In this document: piece by piece, positions 1-8,847 of the stretch
How the letters are laid out: every line of letters begins with the position of its first letter
How positions within the stretch are numbered: position 1 is the first letter of the stretch
Assembly: GCA_046349975.1 (NCBI GenBank)
Contig: JAXMBH010000006.1
Location: 62,001 to 126,000 of the forward strand
Origin: JABDGM01 sp046349975
Lineage (GTDB): Bacteria > Planctomycetota > Planctomycetia > Pirellulales > Lacipirellulaceae
Direction: 5' to 3'
DNA length: 64,000 nucleotides
Position numbers and translations under genes: made by a program
The notes under the pieces: generated by a model
Told to the model about the DNA's origin: nothing
What the model saw: the letters and a program-made list of their open reading frames with translations, nothing else
Databases searched by the model: none

Positions 1-1
1 T

Positions 2-754
2 ACCATTCGCTTCAGCTCGACGAAGAACGCGCTGGCGTTCGAAGTCGTACAAGCGAACCGCTCGCAGCTCGGCGCTCAGGGCGCTCCGCCCGAGGCCGCT
101 AGCAACCACGACGTAACGGCGAAGGTCCATGAAACGGCCGTGAACAATTACTCGGCCGCGCTCTTGGCCGGGGCGACGGCGAAGCAGACCAAGGCGGATG
201 AGGACATCAAGTTCGACGTCGAGGTGCCGAAGTGGATGGACACAATGTGGAAGCATCGCAAAACGGAGTCGACGAATGACCCGAATGCGAAGGCTGAGCC
301 CTTCCAGCCGTTCACGATGACGCTGAGCGACGTGCAGCCGGTGACGGTCAAGTTCGCCGGCGACAATAAGGTGCAGCTCACGCTTCATATCGCGGAGCTG
401 CAATCGGGCGACAATCATTTTTCGAACTGGGATGTCACCGGCACGTACGAGAGCAAGATCGCCGACGGTCGGATCGAGCTCACGCGACAGGGCAAGCTCG
501 AAATGCTGCCTGCCGACTTCCACGGCAAGCTCGATGCCCAGCAGGTCGCTGAGCGAAACAACCTCGAAAAGGAGTTTGACAAGCGTTCGGCCCAGGGCAC
601 TGGCTTCCCGAAGTCGATCGAGTTCGACCCCGTGAAGCCGGAAGGCGACCTGGCGAATGCGGGTCCGCTGGAGTACCGTGAGTTCAGTGTAAATGACGGT
701 TGGCTCGTGGCGGGGCTTGATCGCCAGCCGAAGCAGGCTAAGCACGGGAAGTAA
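2..754 (+). CDS. Hypothetical protein, C-terminal part (5' end outside window)
   Basis: The reading frame is open from the first base of the window to the TAA at 752-754, so at least 250 residues of a longer protein are present and its true start lies upstream. The visible part is hydrophilic and rich in charged residues, with no membrane segment. The middle (about residues 100-190) has alternating beta-type stretches such as VTVKFAGDNKVQLTLHI followed by an acidic, Lys-rich tail. This could be an exported or periplasmic beta-sandwich-like protein, but I do not recognise a family. An internal ATG is less likely to be the start because coding character continues upstream of it. Confidence 0.75.
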   Translation, partial: TIRFSSTKNALAFEVVQANRSQLGAQGAPPEAASNHDVTAKVHETAVNNYSAALLAGATAKQTKADEDIKFDVEVPKWMDTMWKHRKTESTNDPNAKAEPFQPFTMTLSDVQPVTVKFAGDNKVQLTLHIAELQSGDNHFSNWDVTGTYESKIADGRIELTRQGKLEMLPADFHGKLDAQQVAERNNLEKEFDKRSAQGTGFPKSIEFDPVKPEGDLANAGPLEYREFSVNDGWLVAGLDRQPKQAKHGK

Positions 755-794
755 GTGGCGGTCCGATCGATCGGGCCGCGAGGCCAGGGAATCG

Positions 795-1259
795 ATGATC
801 GAAATCGCCTTTGACTGTTTGCCACTGCGTTCGGTGGGGCGGATCGACGTGCCGCTAGATGCTTCGCCGGCGTTTCGCGCGCGGCTGGAGCAATTGCAAC
901 GGGCGATCGAAACGCACCCGGTCGCAAATACGTACTTTCTGTACAACACCCAGTGCACGTACAAGCTGGCGAATTCCGAAATCGTGAACATGTTGCGGTT
1001 CACGTTCGATGGCACACTGCTCACCGACCGCAGCGACTGCAAAGCCGAGCGAGCTGATCTTGCGATCGTGCTCGTGGCTGAGACGTGCGGCGACGTATCG
1101 GCAGCGGCGCTCGAGTGGCTGCGGGGCGTGGTGGAACGGGCCGTGCTCGTGGAGTTCGACCGGTTCATTGAGGCGGGCCGGCTGGCGGCGCGGGTGGCGG
1201 AACTGGGCGAAGGCGCAAGCGTCGGGGCGATCAGCGGATTCGCGGGAATGGGAGTGTAG
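795..1259 (+). CDS. Hypothetical protein of 154 residues
   Basis: The ATG at 795 begins MIEIAFDCLPLRSVGRIDVP, which looks like a natural N-terminus; an upstream extension of the frame overlaps the previous gene and looks non-coding. The protein has a beta-rich first half (NTYFLYNTQCTYKL, MLRFTFDG) and an alpha-helical second half ending in a Gly-rich tail. It lies 40 bases after the preceding gene on the same strand and may be co-transcribed with it. No catalytic motif or known domain is recognised. Confidence 0.7.
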   Translation: MIEIAFDCLPLRSVGRIDVPLDASPAFRARLEQLQRAIETHPVANTYFLYNTQCTYKLANSEIVNMLRFTFDGTLLTDRSDCKAERADLAIVLVAETCGDVSAAALEWLRGVVERAVLVEFDRFIEAGRLAARVAELGEGASVGAISGFAGMGV

Positions 1260-1860
1260 CGCCCGGCCGCGTAGCTCGGAGCCGCAACATTGGCGCGGAT
1301 CAAGGAAGGCCATTTGAGGCGAGTTTTGCACTGCCCAAATGCCACCGGCGGCGCGAATTGCCGCTCAAGCCGCGGAACGGCTGCGTTTTGCAGCGTGACA
1401 TCCGCTGGTGTTCGGCGTAAGTCCTGTGGCAAGCTGGCACATAGGAGGTGGGGAATGCGTCGCTGCTATTCTGTCAGCGTCAGCATGCTCGAACGTCTTC
1501 TCGGTTCAGCACTTCGCGCTCGAACGTATTGGTCGCAGAATCGCGAGATCGTGCTGCGAGTACACGCACAAATATCATGATTCTCAGAATCAGGGTTTTC
1601 TACAGAGCGGGTCAGACCCCTATTTAGAAAAGCGGCCGGCAGCATTGGTATTGCTGAGTCGGCGGCGGAGGTCTATTAGGTCAGAAAAGCTTGTAAGCGG
1701 AGTAACAAACTTTATAAAATTCGGCCGTGTGATCTCAGATTGAATTCGGTCTAATCCGAAAGAGGGTGCATTGCCAGTCGGCGCGTGGTGTTTTATCACG
1801 CCTGCGACTTGGCCTAACCGATATAGCATTGCTAGCACAGCACCCGGGGATGGAGCCGAG
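1260..1860. other. Intergenic, no gene recognised
   Basis: About 600 bases without convincing coding sequence. Short open frames exist but have no ribosome binding site and no family resemblance. The last 100 bases are locally AT-rich (around 1700-1760) and may hold the promoter of the sulfotransferase-like gene at 1861, but no clear -35/-10 pair was assigned. Confidence 0.5.
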
Positions 1861-2553
1861 ATGTTTTTCGTATGGAACGCGCTGAAGTTGGCGGTGGACG
1901 CCCCTCGATGGTGGCGAGGGAGAACTCCACACACGGGGAAAATCTTCTGCATTGGCTGCAATAAGACAGGAACCACTTCGATCGGCGTGGCACTCGAGTC
2001 GTTGGGCTATCGGCTGGGTGACCAGCAGACGGCCGAACGGTTCGTGGACGATTGGGCGCGGCGGGATTTTAATCGGCTCGTCGAGTACTGCGATTCGGCG
2101 GACGCCTTTCAAGATGTACCGTTCAGCCTTGCCGATACGTACAAGACTTTGGATCGCGCGTTTCCGGGGTCGAAGTTCGTGCTCACGGTGCGCGACAGTG
2201 CGGATCAATGGTTTGAGTCGATGACGCGGTTCCACACCAAGCTGCTTGCCAAAGGCCGATTGCCGACGGCCGATGACCTGCGTGAGTTTCAGTACAATGA
2301 GCCTGGCTGGATGTGGAAGGCGCACCAGCTGATATTCTTGCCCGATGCCGACGAAGCCTTGCTTTATAACCGTCCGCATTACAAACGGCAGTACGAGGCG
2401 CATAACCGGGCAGTGAAGGCGTATTTTCGCTGGCGGCCGGCGGATTTGTTGGTGCTGAATTTGCGACGGCACGAGGCGATGGATTCGTTGTGCCGTTTCT
2501 TGGGATTCGAGCGCGGCGAGCGCGTGATGCCGCATTTGAACAAGTCGGCATAG
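1861..2553 (+). CDS. Sulfotransferase-like protein
   Basis: The 230-residue product fits the P-loop sulfotransferase superfamily, which moves sulfate from PAPS to an acceptor. Near the N-terminus GKIFCIGCNKTGTTSI matches the 5'-phosphosulfate loop. FVLTVRDSADQWFESM around residues 108-123 matches the 3'-phosphate-binding segment with its Arg and downstream Ser. The frame is open further upstream, but the ATG at 1861 is preceded by a GGAG-like sequence at 1853-1856, so that start was chosen. There is no signal peptide, which suggests a cytoplasmic or membrane-face enzyme. The acceptor cannot be read from the sequence; neighbours are hypothetical or secreted proteins. Confidence 0.8.
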   Translation: MFFVWNALKLAVDAPRWWRGRTPHTGKIFCIGCNKTGTTSIGVALESLGYRLGDQQTAERFVDDWARRDFNRLVEYCDSADAFQDVPFSLADTYKTLDRAFPGSKFVLTVRDSADQWFESMTRFHTKLLAKGRLPTADDLREFQYNEPGWMWKAHQLIFLPDADEALLYNRPHYKRQYEAHNRAVKAYFRWRPADLLVLNLRRHEAMDSLCRFLGFERGERVMPHLNKSA

Positions 2554-2691
2554 TCGCTCGAGCCGCGTTCGGCGGCAAGGAGTGTCAGCTCGCGTAGCAC
2601 GATCATATTTGGGGGGCGGCGTCAAAAAGGGCCCCCAGAGCACCTCAAAAACGCCCGTAAGACGGTACATAACCCATGGCAGGATAAGGGT

Positions 2692-3087
2692 TTAAGTTGC
2701 CACTGGAGGGCAGTGCGAATTTCTGCAAATTTGGGGGAAAAATAGCTTTCCCATATGCATCACGGCGATTATACTCGGGGGGGTAAGCCGCGGGACGTTC
2801 TCCGTGGCAGGGATATTTGAGAAGCGAGAAGATCTGTACTGATCGACTTTAGTCGCGCATGCCGCATTCGGCACGCTTTCTTGGAAATCGCTAATGCAGC
2901 TCTTGTAGCGTCGGTACTCGCCCAATTCTTTTGCGAGTGCTGTTTTAGCCGGGTCCCCGTGATCGGCTGACATTGTTTTCATACGTTTCCACGTCTCGTT
3001 CGCGCAAGCGAGGAGCTGTGATCCCATGATAGTGACACGCGCGCTAAGTAGAAAAACTCCTATGAGCAAACACGTAATTTCCTGCAT
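2692..3087 (-). CDS. Possible small exported protein (doubtful)
   Basis: This frame begins MQEITCLLIGVFLLSARVT, which would make a plausible signal peptide or membrane anchor, followed by about 100 hydrophilic residues with several Cys (SCISDF, PNAACATK, CRNSHCPP). The start region overlaps the opposite-strand PEP-CTERM gene by about 26 bases. No family is recognised. It is listed because it fills an otherwise empty 500-base stretch; it may be spurious. The rest of 2554-3061 shows nothing else. Confidence 0.25.
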   Translation of the reverse strand: MQEITCLLIGVFLLSARVTIMGSQLLACANETWKRMKTMSADHGDPAKTALAKELGEYRRYKSCISDFQESVPNAACATKVDQYRSSRFSNIPATENVPRLTPPSIIAVMHMGKLFFPQICRNSHCPPVAT

Positions 3088-3889
3088 CGCGGCGCCTTTC
3101 CGCACTGCCAATTTCCAATCATCTACGCGTCGTACGCTCGCCATTGTGGCCTGCGTGACGCTGGCCCTGATTGCCAGCCCGGCCGCGCACGCGGCATCGA
3201 TTAACTACGGCACCTTCAACGTGGCGCCAGCGGGCATTATGTTTCAGAACGTGACGGAGTCCTCGGGCACCGATCCCGTGCCGTTGTTCGGCCCGCCGGA
3301 CCCGTACCAAATTGGCTTGGATTTCGATCCGACCTCATTTGTGTCGAGTTCGACCGGCGGCTCTAGCGATGTGACCGACGGCCAGTTGAACTTCACGATC
3401 ATGGGCGTTTCGAATCCGAGCGGCTATGTCGGCATTACGGGCTTCAGCTTGTTTGAAGCGGGCGATTACTCGCTCGTTGGCACCGGCACGAACGCGACGC
3501 TAGCAACGGCTGGCGCAATCATTCGAGCCACGGTCACGCAGGTGAACGGGTTGCCGGTTGCGCCAATTGCGTTGCCGCCAGTGAATGCCAGCGTAGGGTT
3601 CAACTTGGTTGCCAATCCGGGTGTCGTGCAACCGTGGAGCTTGGGGCTTAATATTCCGGTGAATTTGCCGCAAGGCCAGCTGGCCACGAAAATCGAAGTT
3701 TCGGTCGACAACTCGCTGATATCAATCAGCCAAGCGTCGTCGGTTTCGTTTATTGCCAAGAAGGATTTCCGGATTGATGTGGCGCCGCCAACCGTTGTGG
3801 GCGACCCGTTGGTGCCGGAGCCAACCTCGCTGGTGCTGCTGAGCATCGCGGGCATGTTCGGGCTGGCGGTGCAGCGGTCGCGCGGGTAG
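3062..3889 (+). CDS. PEP-CTERM-type secreted protein
   Basis: A 275-residue exported protein. The N-terminus carries a signal peptide (RRTLAIVACVTLALIASPAAHA, cleavage after AHA) after a basic stretch. The C-terminus has VPEPTSLVLLSIAGMFGLAV followed by basic residues, the PEP-CTERM pattern: a Pro-Glu-Pro motif, a hydrophobic segment and an Arg cluster. In other bacteria this tail is a sorting signal handled by an exosortase linked to exopolysaccharide production. The body is rich in Gly, Ser, Thr and Val, consistent with a beta-sandwich surface protein. The ATG at 3062 is preferred over an in-frame upstream ATG because it directly precedes the signal peptide. A terminator hairpin follows at 3941-3973. 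Confidence 0.85.
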   Translation: MSKHVISCIAAPFRTANFQSSTRRTLAIVACVTLALIASPAAHAASINYGTFNVAPAGIMFQNVTESSGTDPVPLFGPPDPYQIGLDFDPTSFVSSSTGGSSDVTDGQLNFTIMGVSNPSGYVGITGFSLFEAGDYSLVGTGTNATLATAGAIIRATVTQVNGLPVAPIALPPVNASVGFNLVANPGVVQPWSLGLNIPVNLPQGQLATKIEVSVDNSLISISQASSVSFIAKKDFRIDVAPPTVVGDPLVPEPTSLVLLSIAGMFGLAVQRSRG

Positions 3890-3940
3890 ACAGTTGCGGC
3901 GGGCCAAGCGCGTGGGTCTGCCGTTAGAGTAAGATATTGA

Positions 3941-3973
3941 AGGCAGGATGACTGGGTTCATCCTGTCTTTTTT
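3941..3973 (+). terminator. Rho-independent terminator after the PEP-CTERM gene
   Basis: An inverted repeat CAGGATGA / TCATCCTG with a 6-base loop is followed by a T-rich run (tctttttt). It lies about 50 bases after the stop of the PEP-CTERM gene on the same strand. Confidence 0.85.
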
Positions 3974-4398
3974 GTTGCGCGGGACTGGTGGAGGAGTTGA
4001 GGGGAGGACTTGCTGAACGGGCGTTTGGTAGTGAGGCGCGGACTTTGGCCCACCGGGGCGCGCTGCGTGGTCGCAGCCGCTAAAGCCATCAGGAAGTGGT
4101 GTGTGGGCATGAGGCAGGCAAGTGGCGGCGGTGAATGCAGTGATGGCGTGACGAAATCGTAAGGTTAGGAGGCAAATGAGCGAGTTCGGTCAAAGTTTAA
4201 CGATTGAGCCGACGATACCAGTTGTGCTGAATGCTTGGACTCTAGGGCCGTCGTACGCGGTGGGCCCTGCAAGCGTCGGCCCGGGGGGAAACGGGTCGGA
4301 AGCGGTCGCGATTGGTTTCGCGAACACCGCCGCCAGTGGGCACTGCGCACTTGCAGGCGCCTGCGGCGCTGAACGCTGTCAGGTCAGGAAGCAACAGC
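3974..4398 (+). other. Intergenic upstream of the TolC-like gene
   Basis: About 425 bases, GC-rich, with no recognisable gene. AGGAA at 4386-4390 is the likely ribosome binding site for the ATG at 4399. No promoter was assigned. Confidence 0.5.
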
Positions 4399-6747
4399 AT
4401 GAATCGGCACAGTCGCAAATATTGGTCGCTCACGCTCCTTGCGTCGATGCTCGCCCCTGGGTGCGCTCCGCAGCAGCCGTTCTATTGCCGTGAAGATGGC
4501 GACCTCTCGCATTACGTCGGCGTGGCGACGGACATCGAATACCCAGATGTGGATGAATCTCCCTCGTGCGAGATTCAGAACACGCTGCCGCCGCTGACGC
4601 TCAAGAACACCGACAACTATCAGATCTGGGATCTGACGCTCAACGAGGCGGTGCAGATTACGCTCTGCCGCAGCCAAGTGATGCGGCAGCTCGGCGGCCG
4701 TGTGGCCTCGACCGCGCCGGAAACGATTTCGCGCACGCTCGTGAGCCCGGTGGCCGTGACGACGACGTACGACCCGGCGCTCGTTGATTCGACGACCGGC
4801 CTTAGTGTCGGCGATCCGTTCAACGGGTCGGGCACGGAAGCCGCGCTGAGCGAATTCGACGCACAATTGGATGCAAGCGTGTTCTGGGAGAAGAACCGCG
4901 AGCCGCAGAACCGGGCGGCGTCGATCGGCAACTTGTTCCCGCAGATTTTTGCGCAGGATCTCGGCACAGGCACGATGGGCATCACGAAGACGACGGCCGA
5001 CGGTGCCACATTCAGCATCCGCAATAACACGAACTACCAGGGCAACAATATTCCGTCGCAATTCCCGGGTGCCGTTGCCCCCACGCAGATCTTTGCGACG
5101 AGCTGGCAGACGAACCTCGAAGCGCAGTTTGCGTTGCCTTTGTTTCAAGGCCGCGGCGCTCAATACAACCGCATCGCAGGCCCCATTTCGTTCGATCAAT
5201 ATGCGGCCGGGTTGGGCAACCCAATCGACGGCGTGATGATCGCGCGGATTCGCGTGGATGAGTCGCTCGCCGATTTCGAAGGCGGTGTGCGCAACCTGAT
5301 GCGCGACGTGGAGGAAACCTATTGGGAGCTTTACTTCGCCTATCGCGACTTGGAAGCTCGCAAGATGGGCCGCGACAGTGCGCTCGAGACCTGGAAGAAG
5401 ACGGCCGCTCTCTATCGCACGGGTTCGCGCGGCGGTAGTGCGGATAAAGAAGCTCAGGCCCGATCGCAATACTTCTTGTTCCGGTCGCAGGTCGAACAGG
5501 CACTCACGGAAGTGTTCCGGAACGAGAACCGGCTGCGGTACATCATGGGCATGTCGATGTCGGATGGCAAACTGATTCGGCCTTCCGATGAACCGACCAC
5601 CGCTCGCGTCGCGTTCGATTGGTCGGGCATTCACTGCGAAGCGCTCACGCGGCGCGTGGAAGTTCGCCGCGAGAAGTGGGAAATCAAGCGTCGTGAACTC
5701 GAGCTCATCGCCGCCCGCAACTTCCTGTTGCCGCGTATCGACGCCGTGGGCCGGTATCGCTGGCTGGGCTTGGGCGACGAATTGCTCAACCAGAATCACA
5801 AGGACTTCTTCGAGCAAGACTCGTCGGCGTTCGGCGTGCTTACGAGCGGCGAATTCCAGGATTGGCAACTCGGCTTGCAGGCGTCGATTCCGATCGGCTT
5901 CCGTCGCGAGCTCTCGGGCGTGCGGCACCACGAATTGTTGCTCGCTCGCGAACGGGCGTTGCTGCAGGACCTCGAACTGGAAATCTCGCATCAGTTGGGT
6001 GACTCGATCCGCGATGTGGATTTGAACTACGGCCTCACGCAAACGAATCTCAACCGGCGCGTGGCGGCGGAGGCGGAAGTGCAGGCGGTGGCGGCTTCCT
6101 ATGAGGCCGGCCGCGCGACGCTCGACCTGTTGCTCGATGCCCAGCGCCGGCGGTCGGAAGCGGAGAGTGCGTACTATCGGTCGCTTGTCGATTACAACCG
6201 GTCTATAATGAACGTCCATTACCGCAAGGGCTCGCTGCTCGATTACGACGGCGTGTACCTGGCGGAAGGCGAATGGCCGGCGAAGGCTTACTTCGACGCC
6301 TTGCGTCAGGCCCGGAAGCGCGACGCGGGGCTGTACATGGACTACGGATATACGCGTCCGAATGTCGTGAGCCGCGGGCCAGTTGAGCAGGATTGCATTC
6401 CGAACTGCGAATCGGCGGATGGCGCGATGATGGGCGCACCGGGTGCGATGCCCGAGCAAGTGATGCCCAACAGCACGGCCCCGGCTGAATCGCTGCCGGC
6501 GCCGCAAGGGTCTGGCAACGCACCGACGGGTGGCGCAGGGGCGCCGCCGATGGGCACGAGCGGTAGTGCATGGTTTGAACGGGATGAAAGACAAGCGTGT
6601 TACTCGCCTCGTGAAGCTGCTGCAACTGCTGCAGGATGGGCGCGGGCAGAACTCGGATGGGTTGGCCAAGGCGTTTGGCGTCCGACCGCGCACGATCTTT
6701 CGCGATTTGGAAACGCTGCGAGCGGCGGGTGTACCGCTCACGTATGA
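4399..6747 (+). CDS. TolC-family outer-membrane efflux lipoprotein
   Basis: A 782-residue protein of the outer membrane efflux (TolC/OprM) family, the channel part of tripartite exporters. The N-terminus SLTLLASMLAPGC is a lipoprotein-type signal with Cys22 as the likely lipidated residue. Two regions with the long-helix and beta-barrel character of the family follow: NYQIWDLTLNEAVQITLCRS near residue 70, and RRVAAEAEVQAVAASYEAGR with LDLLLDAQRRRSEAESAYYR near residues 555-595. The length exceeds the usual 450-500, with insertions and a Pro/Gly-rich tail. No inner-membrane pump is adjacent. The last 55 residues are read in a frame overlapping the next gene by 164 bases and look non-native, so the original stop was probably near 6575-6585. 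Confidence 0.85.
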   Translation: MNRHSRKYWSLTLLASMLAPGCAPQQPFYCREDGDLSHYVGVATDIEYPDVDESPSCEIQNTLPPLTLKNTDNYQIWDLTLNEAVQITLCRSQVMRQLGGRVASTAPETISRTLVSPVAVTTTYDPALVDSTTGLSVGDPFNGSGTEAALSEFDAQLDASVFWEKNREPQNRAASIGNLFPQIFAQDLGTGTMGITKTTADGATFSIRNNTNYQGNNIPSQFPGAVAPTQIFATSWQTNLEAQFALPLFQGRGAQYNRIAGPISFDQYAAGLGNPIDGVMIARIRVDESLADFEGGVRNLMRDVEETYWELYFAYRDLEARKMGRDSALETWKKTAALYRTGSRGGSADKEAQARSQYFLFRSQVEQALTEVFRNENRLRYIMGMSMSDGKLIRPSDEPTTARVAFDWSGIHCEALTRRVEVRREKWEIKRRELELIAARNFLLPRIDAVGRYRWLGLGDELLNQNHKDFFEQDSSAFGVLTSGEFQDWQLGLQASIPIGFRRELSGVRHHELLLARERALLQDLELEISHQLGDSIRDVDLNYGLTQTNLNRRVAAEAEVQAVAASYEAGRATLDLLLDAQRRRSEAESAYYRSLVDYNRSIMNVHYRKGSLLDYDGVYLAEGEWPAKAYFDALRQARKRDAGLYMDYGYTRPNVVSRGPVEQDCIPNCESADGAMMGAPGAMPEQVMPNSTAPAESLPAPQGSGNAPTGGAGAPPMGTSGSAWFERDERQACYSPREAAATAAGWARAELGWVGQGVWRPTAHDLSRFGNAASGGCTAHV

Positions 6748-7558
6748 TATGGCGGCACAGCGGTACTCAATACCGCGGGGAACTATCGGGCCTTCAGCCG
6801 ATCTAACGGCTGCTGAGGCCCTTTCGCTTTGGGCGCTGGCCAATTCGGGCGCTCACCAGTCGTCATTGCCGTTTGGAGACTCCTCGCGCAGCGCGATTGC
6901 GAAGTTGGAGCGAAGCTTGCCGCGGGACGAGCGGCAGAAGTTTCGGCACACGGTGAAGGCGCTTCATTTCCTGCCGGATAAGGCAGCGAGCCTGGCCGGG
7001 AAGTCGGCGTTTTACCAGCGGCTCGTCGATGCAATCGTCACCCGGCATGCCGTGCAGATCGAATATGCCAGCCTCACCGAGTGGGAGAAGATCGCCACGA
7101 AGCTGCGGCCCTATCAATTGCTCTTTTGCCGGCACAGTTGGTGCGTCGTGGGGCGGTCATCGCTGCATCGCGAAGTGCGGGTGTTCAACCTCGCGCGGAT
7201 CGAATCGCTCACGCAGCTCGGCGAGCGGTTTTCGGTGCCAAAGGATTTTGACCTGGAAAAGCGGTTGGGCAATGCCTGGATCATGATCCGGGAGACTGGC
7301 CGAGATAACCACATCGTAGTAAAGTTTGGTTCGCTCGTGGCGCAAAACGTGGCGGAGGTGAACTGGCACAAAACCCAGCGAACAAAGTTCCTGCCCAACG
7401 GCTCGATGCTGTTCGAAGCGACCGTTTCAGGCCTTAGCGAAGTTGCCTGGTGGATCCTCGGCTACGGCGATCAGGCAGAGGTGTTACGGCCGGCGAAGTT
7501 GCGACGGCTCATCGCGGGACGAGTAAAGCGCATGGCGGCGATGTATGAAAACGATTGA
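6584..7558 (+). CDS. WYL-domain transcriptional regulator
   Basis: A 324-residue DNA-binding protein. Residues 1-60 form a winged helix-turn-helix of the HTH_11/DeoR-like type (RLVKLLQLLQDGRGQNSDGL then TIFRDLETLRAAGVPL). Residues about 140-230 match a WYL sensor domain (HAVQIEYASL, LRPYQLLFCRHSWCVVGRS, FNLARIESL), and a C-terminal WCX-like region follows. WYL regulators usually sense a ligand or nucleic acid and act as repressors or activators. The ATG at 6584 gives a typical start just ahead of the HTH. The gene overlaps the preceding TolC-like frame by 164 bases; the HTH coding is convincing, so this is the true frame in the overlap. Confidence 0.85.
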   Translation: MKDKRVTRLVKLLQLLQDGRGQNSDGLAKAFGVRPRTIFRDLETLRAAGVPLTYDMAAQRYSIPRGTIGPSADLTAAEALSLWALANSGAHQSSLPFGDSSRSAIAKLERSLPRDERQKFRHTVKALHFLPDKAASLAGKSAFYQRLVDAIVTRHAVQIEYASLTEWEKIATKLRPYQLLFCRHSWCVVGRSSLHREVRVFNLARIESLTQLGERFSVPKDFDLEKRLGNAWIMIRETGRDNHIVVKFGSLVAQNVAEVNWHKTQRTKFLPNGSMLFEATVSGLSEVAWWILGYGDQAEVLRPAKLRRLIAGRVKRMAAMYEND

Positions 7559-7590
7559 TGAAATACGAGCGGCAACTCTCGAAAATGAAT

Positions 7591-7769
7591 CACGCAAAGT
7601 CGCAAAGGGCGAGTGATACAAATTAACCACAACGAACACGAAGATCACAAAGCAGAAGATCAGTATGTCGAGGAATGACGGAATTCACCAATTAAGTCAT
7701 TTGGCCGCGGCCTTAGTGTACTTCGTGTCCTTCGTGGTTAAATTGCATTTTCCTTTGCGACTTTGCGTG
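7591..7769. repeat. Nested inverted-repeat element (CACGAAG family)
   Basis: The outer arms CACGCAAAGTCGCAAAGG (7591-7608) and its exact reverse complement (7752-7769) pair over 18 bases. Inner arms at 7623-7648 and 7716-7742 are degenerate versions of TTAACCACGAAGGACACGAAG. The whole is a roughly 180-base palindromic unit between the WYL gene and tmk, ending 47 bases before the tmk start. Similar CACAGAG-type arms occur at 31997-32156. Confidence 0.85.
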
Positions 7770-7816
7770 AGACATACTTCGTCTCTAAATCGCTGACAAA
7801 CGACTGACAACGACTC

Positions 7817-8443
7817 ATGTTTTTCTCGTTCGACGGAATTGATGGCACAGGCAAGTCGACGCAGGTGCGGCTGTTGGCCGAGGGGTTGCGCGGGCAGGGA
7901 CTGGGGGTGGTCGTATGCCGGGATCCAGGAAGCACCCCGTTGGGGGAACGGGTACGGGAGCTCGTGTTGATGAGCGATGAGGCGACGCCGATCGGGAGGC
8001 GGAGCGAAATGATGCTCTACATGGCGGCCCGAGCGCAGCTTGTGGAAGAAGTGATTCGGCCGGCGCTTGCGGCCGACCACGTGGTCATTGCGGATCGGTA
8101 TTTGTTGGCGAACGTGGTTTACCAAGGTCATGCGGGTGGGCTCGACCCGCAGGAGATTTGGGAAGTTGGGCGAATTGCCACCCAGGGACTCTTGCCGGAT
8201 TGCGTGTTTCTCTTAGACATGAACCCGGAAGGGGCAGGGCGGCGGATGGATCGCCCGCTGGACCGAATGGAGAGGCAGGGCGACGCTTATCGGGAGCGAT
8301 TGCGGGCAGGGTTCTTGAAGGAAGCGGCCGAGCGGGCGGCGATCCACGTCATCGCGGCGGATCGCCCGATCGAAGCGGTTCAGGCGGAGATTTGGGAGAT
8401 TGCAGCGGGTTTGTTGGGGGGTAAGCTTCCACGAATACCGTAA
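7817..8443 (+). CDS. tmk: Thymidylate kinase
   Basis: Thymidylate kinase converts dTMP to dTDP with ATP in the cytoplasm, an essential step in dTTP synthesis. The 208-residue length is typical. The P-loop FDGIDGTGKST is at residues 5-15. CRDPGSTPLGERVRELVL matches the usual Glu/Asp-Pro-Gly segment, although Asp replaces the more common Glu. VIADRYLLANVVYQG near residue 94 is the DR(Y/F) motif, and DMNPEGAGRRM with GDAYRERL near residue 155 is the lid region. The start ATG at 7817 gives the P-loop at the expected distance. The gene lies alone, 258 bases after the WYL gene, behind the palindromic element. Confidence 0.95.
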   Translation: MFFSFDGIDGTGKSTQVRLLAEGLRGQGLGVVVCRDPGSTPLGERVRELVLMSDEATPIGRRSEMMLYMAARAQLVEEVIRPALAADHVVIADRYLLANVVYQGHAGGLDPQEIWEVGRIATQGLLPDCVFLLDMNPEGAGRRMDRPLDRMERQGDAYRERLRAGFLKEAAERAAIHVIAADRPIEAVQAEIWEIAAGLLGGKLPRIP

Positions 8444-8847
8444 GAAAGCGCTTTCTCAATTCGAAACGAGCCAGCCGCCACACTACACTTGACCGGGGTG
8501 TTGCCGATTGGCTCGAACGGGCGGGGATTCGACTCGAGGCGTGCGGTGGCGGCAAGGCCGCGGACGACCGTACTTTGCTCAGCTCCGATAAAGATTGACG
8601 AAATTTTTCGAGAAGCTTAGAATTTTTGGCCAGCCGCAGCGTTGGCGGCGATTGGGCTCAAATCGGACAGGTCGCGTGTCTCTCGGTGGGTCGGCGAGCT
8701 GTTGTAGGCTGCAAACACGGAACCCGCAAGGGGCCCTGAGAAGCGTGATTGCGGCGAAGCCGGATCGCGTTGGGAACAGTTAGGAGGATTGTCACCGAAT
8801 CGTATTGCTGCCGACGAACTCTTCTTAAACCCCACACGGTGTGAAGG
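8444..8847. other. Intergenic, possible coding remnant
   Basis: A perfect 12-base palindrome GAAAGCGCTTTC lies just after the tmk stop. A short plus-strand frame ending at 8597 (LDRGVADWLERAGIRLEACG from a TTG at 8488) has coding-like composition but no ATG and no recognised family. Nothing else is seen. Confidence 0.4.

Noticed and set aside
4384..6843. An 819-codon open frame on the minus strand
   Set aside because: It is the antisense of the TolC-like gene, Arg/His-rich with no family resemblance; the plus-strand frame has clear homology.
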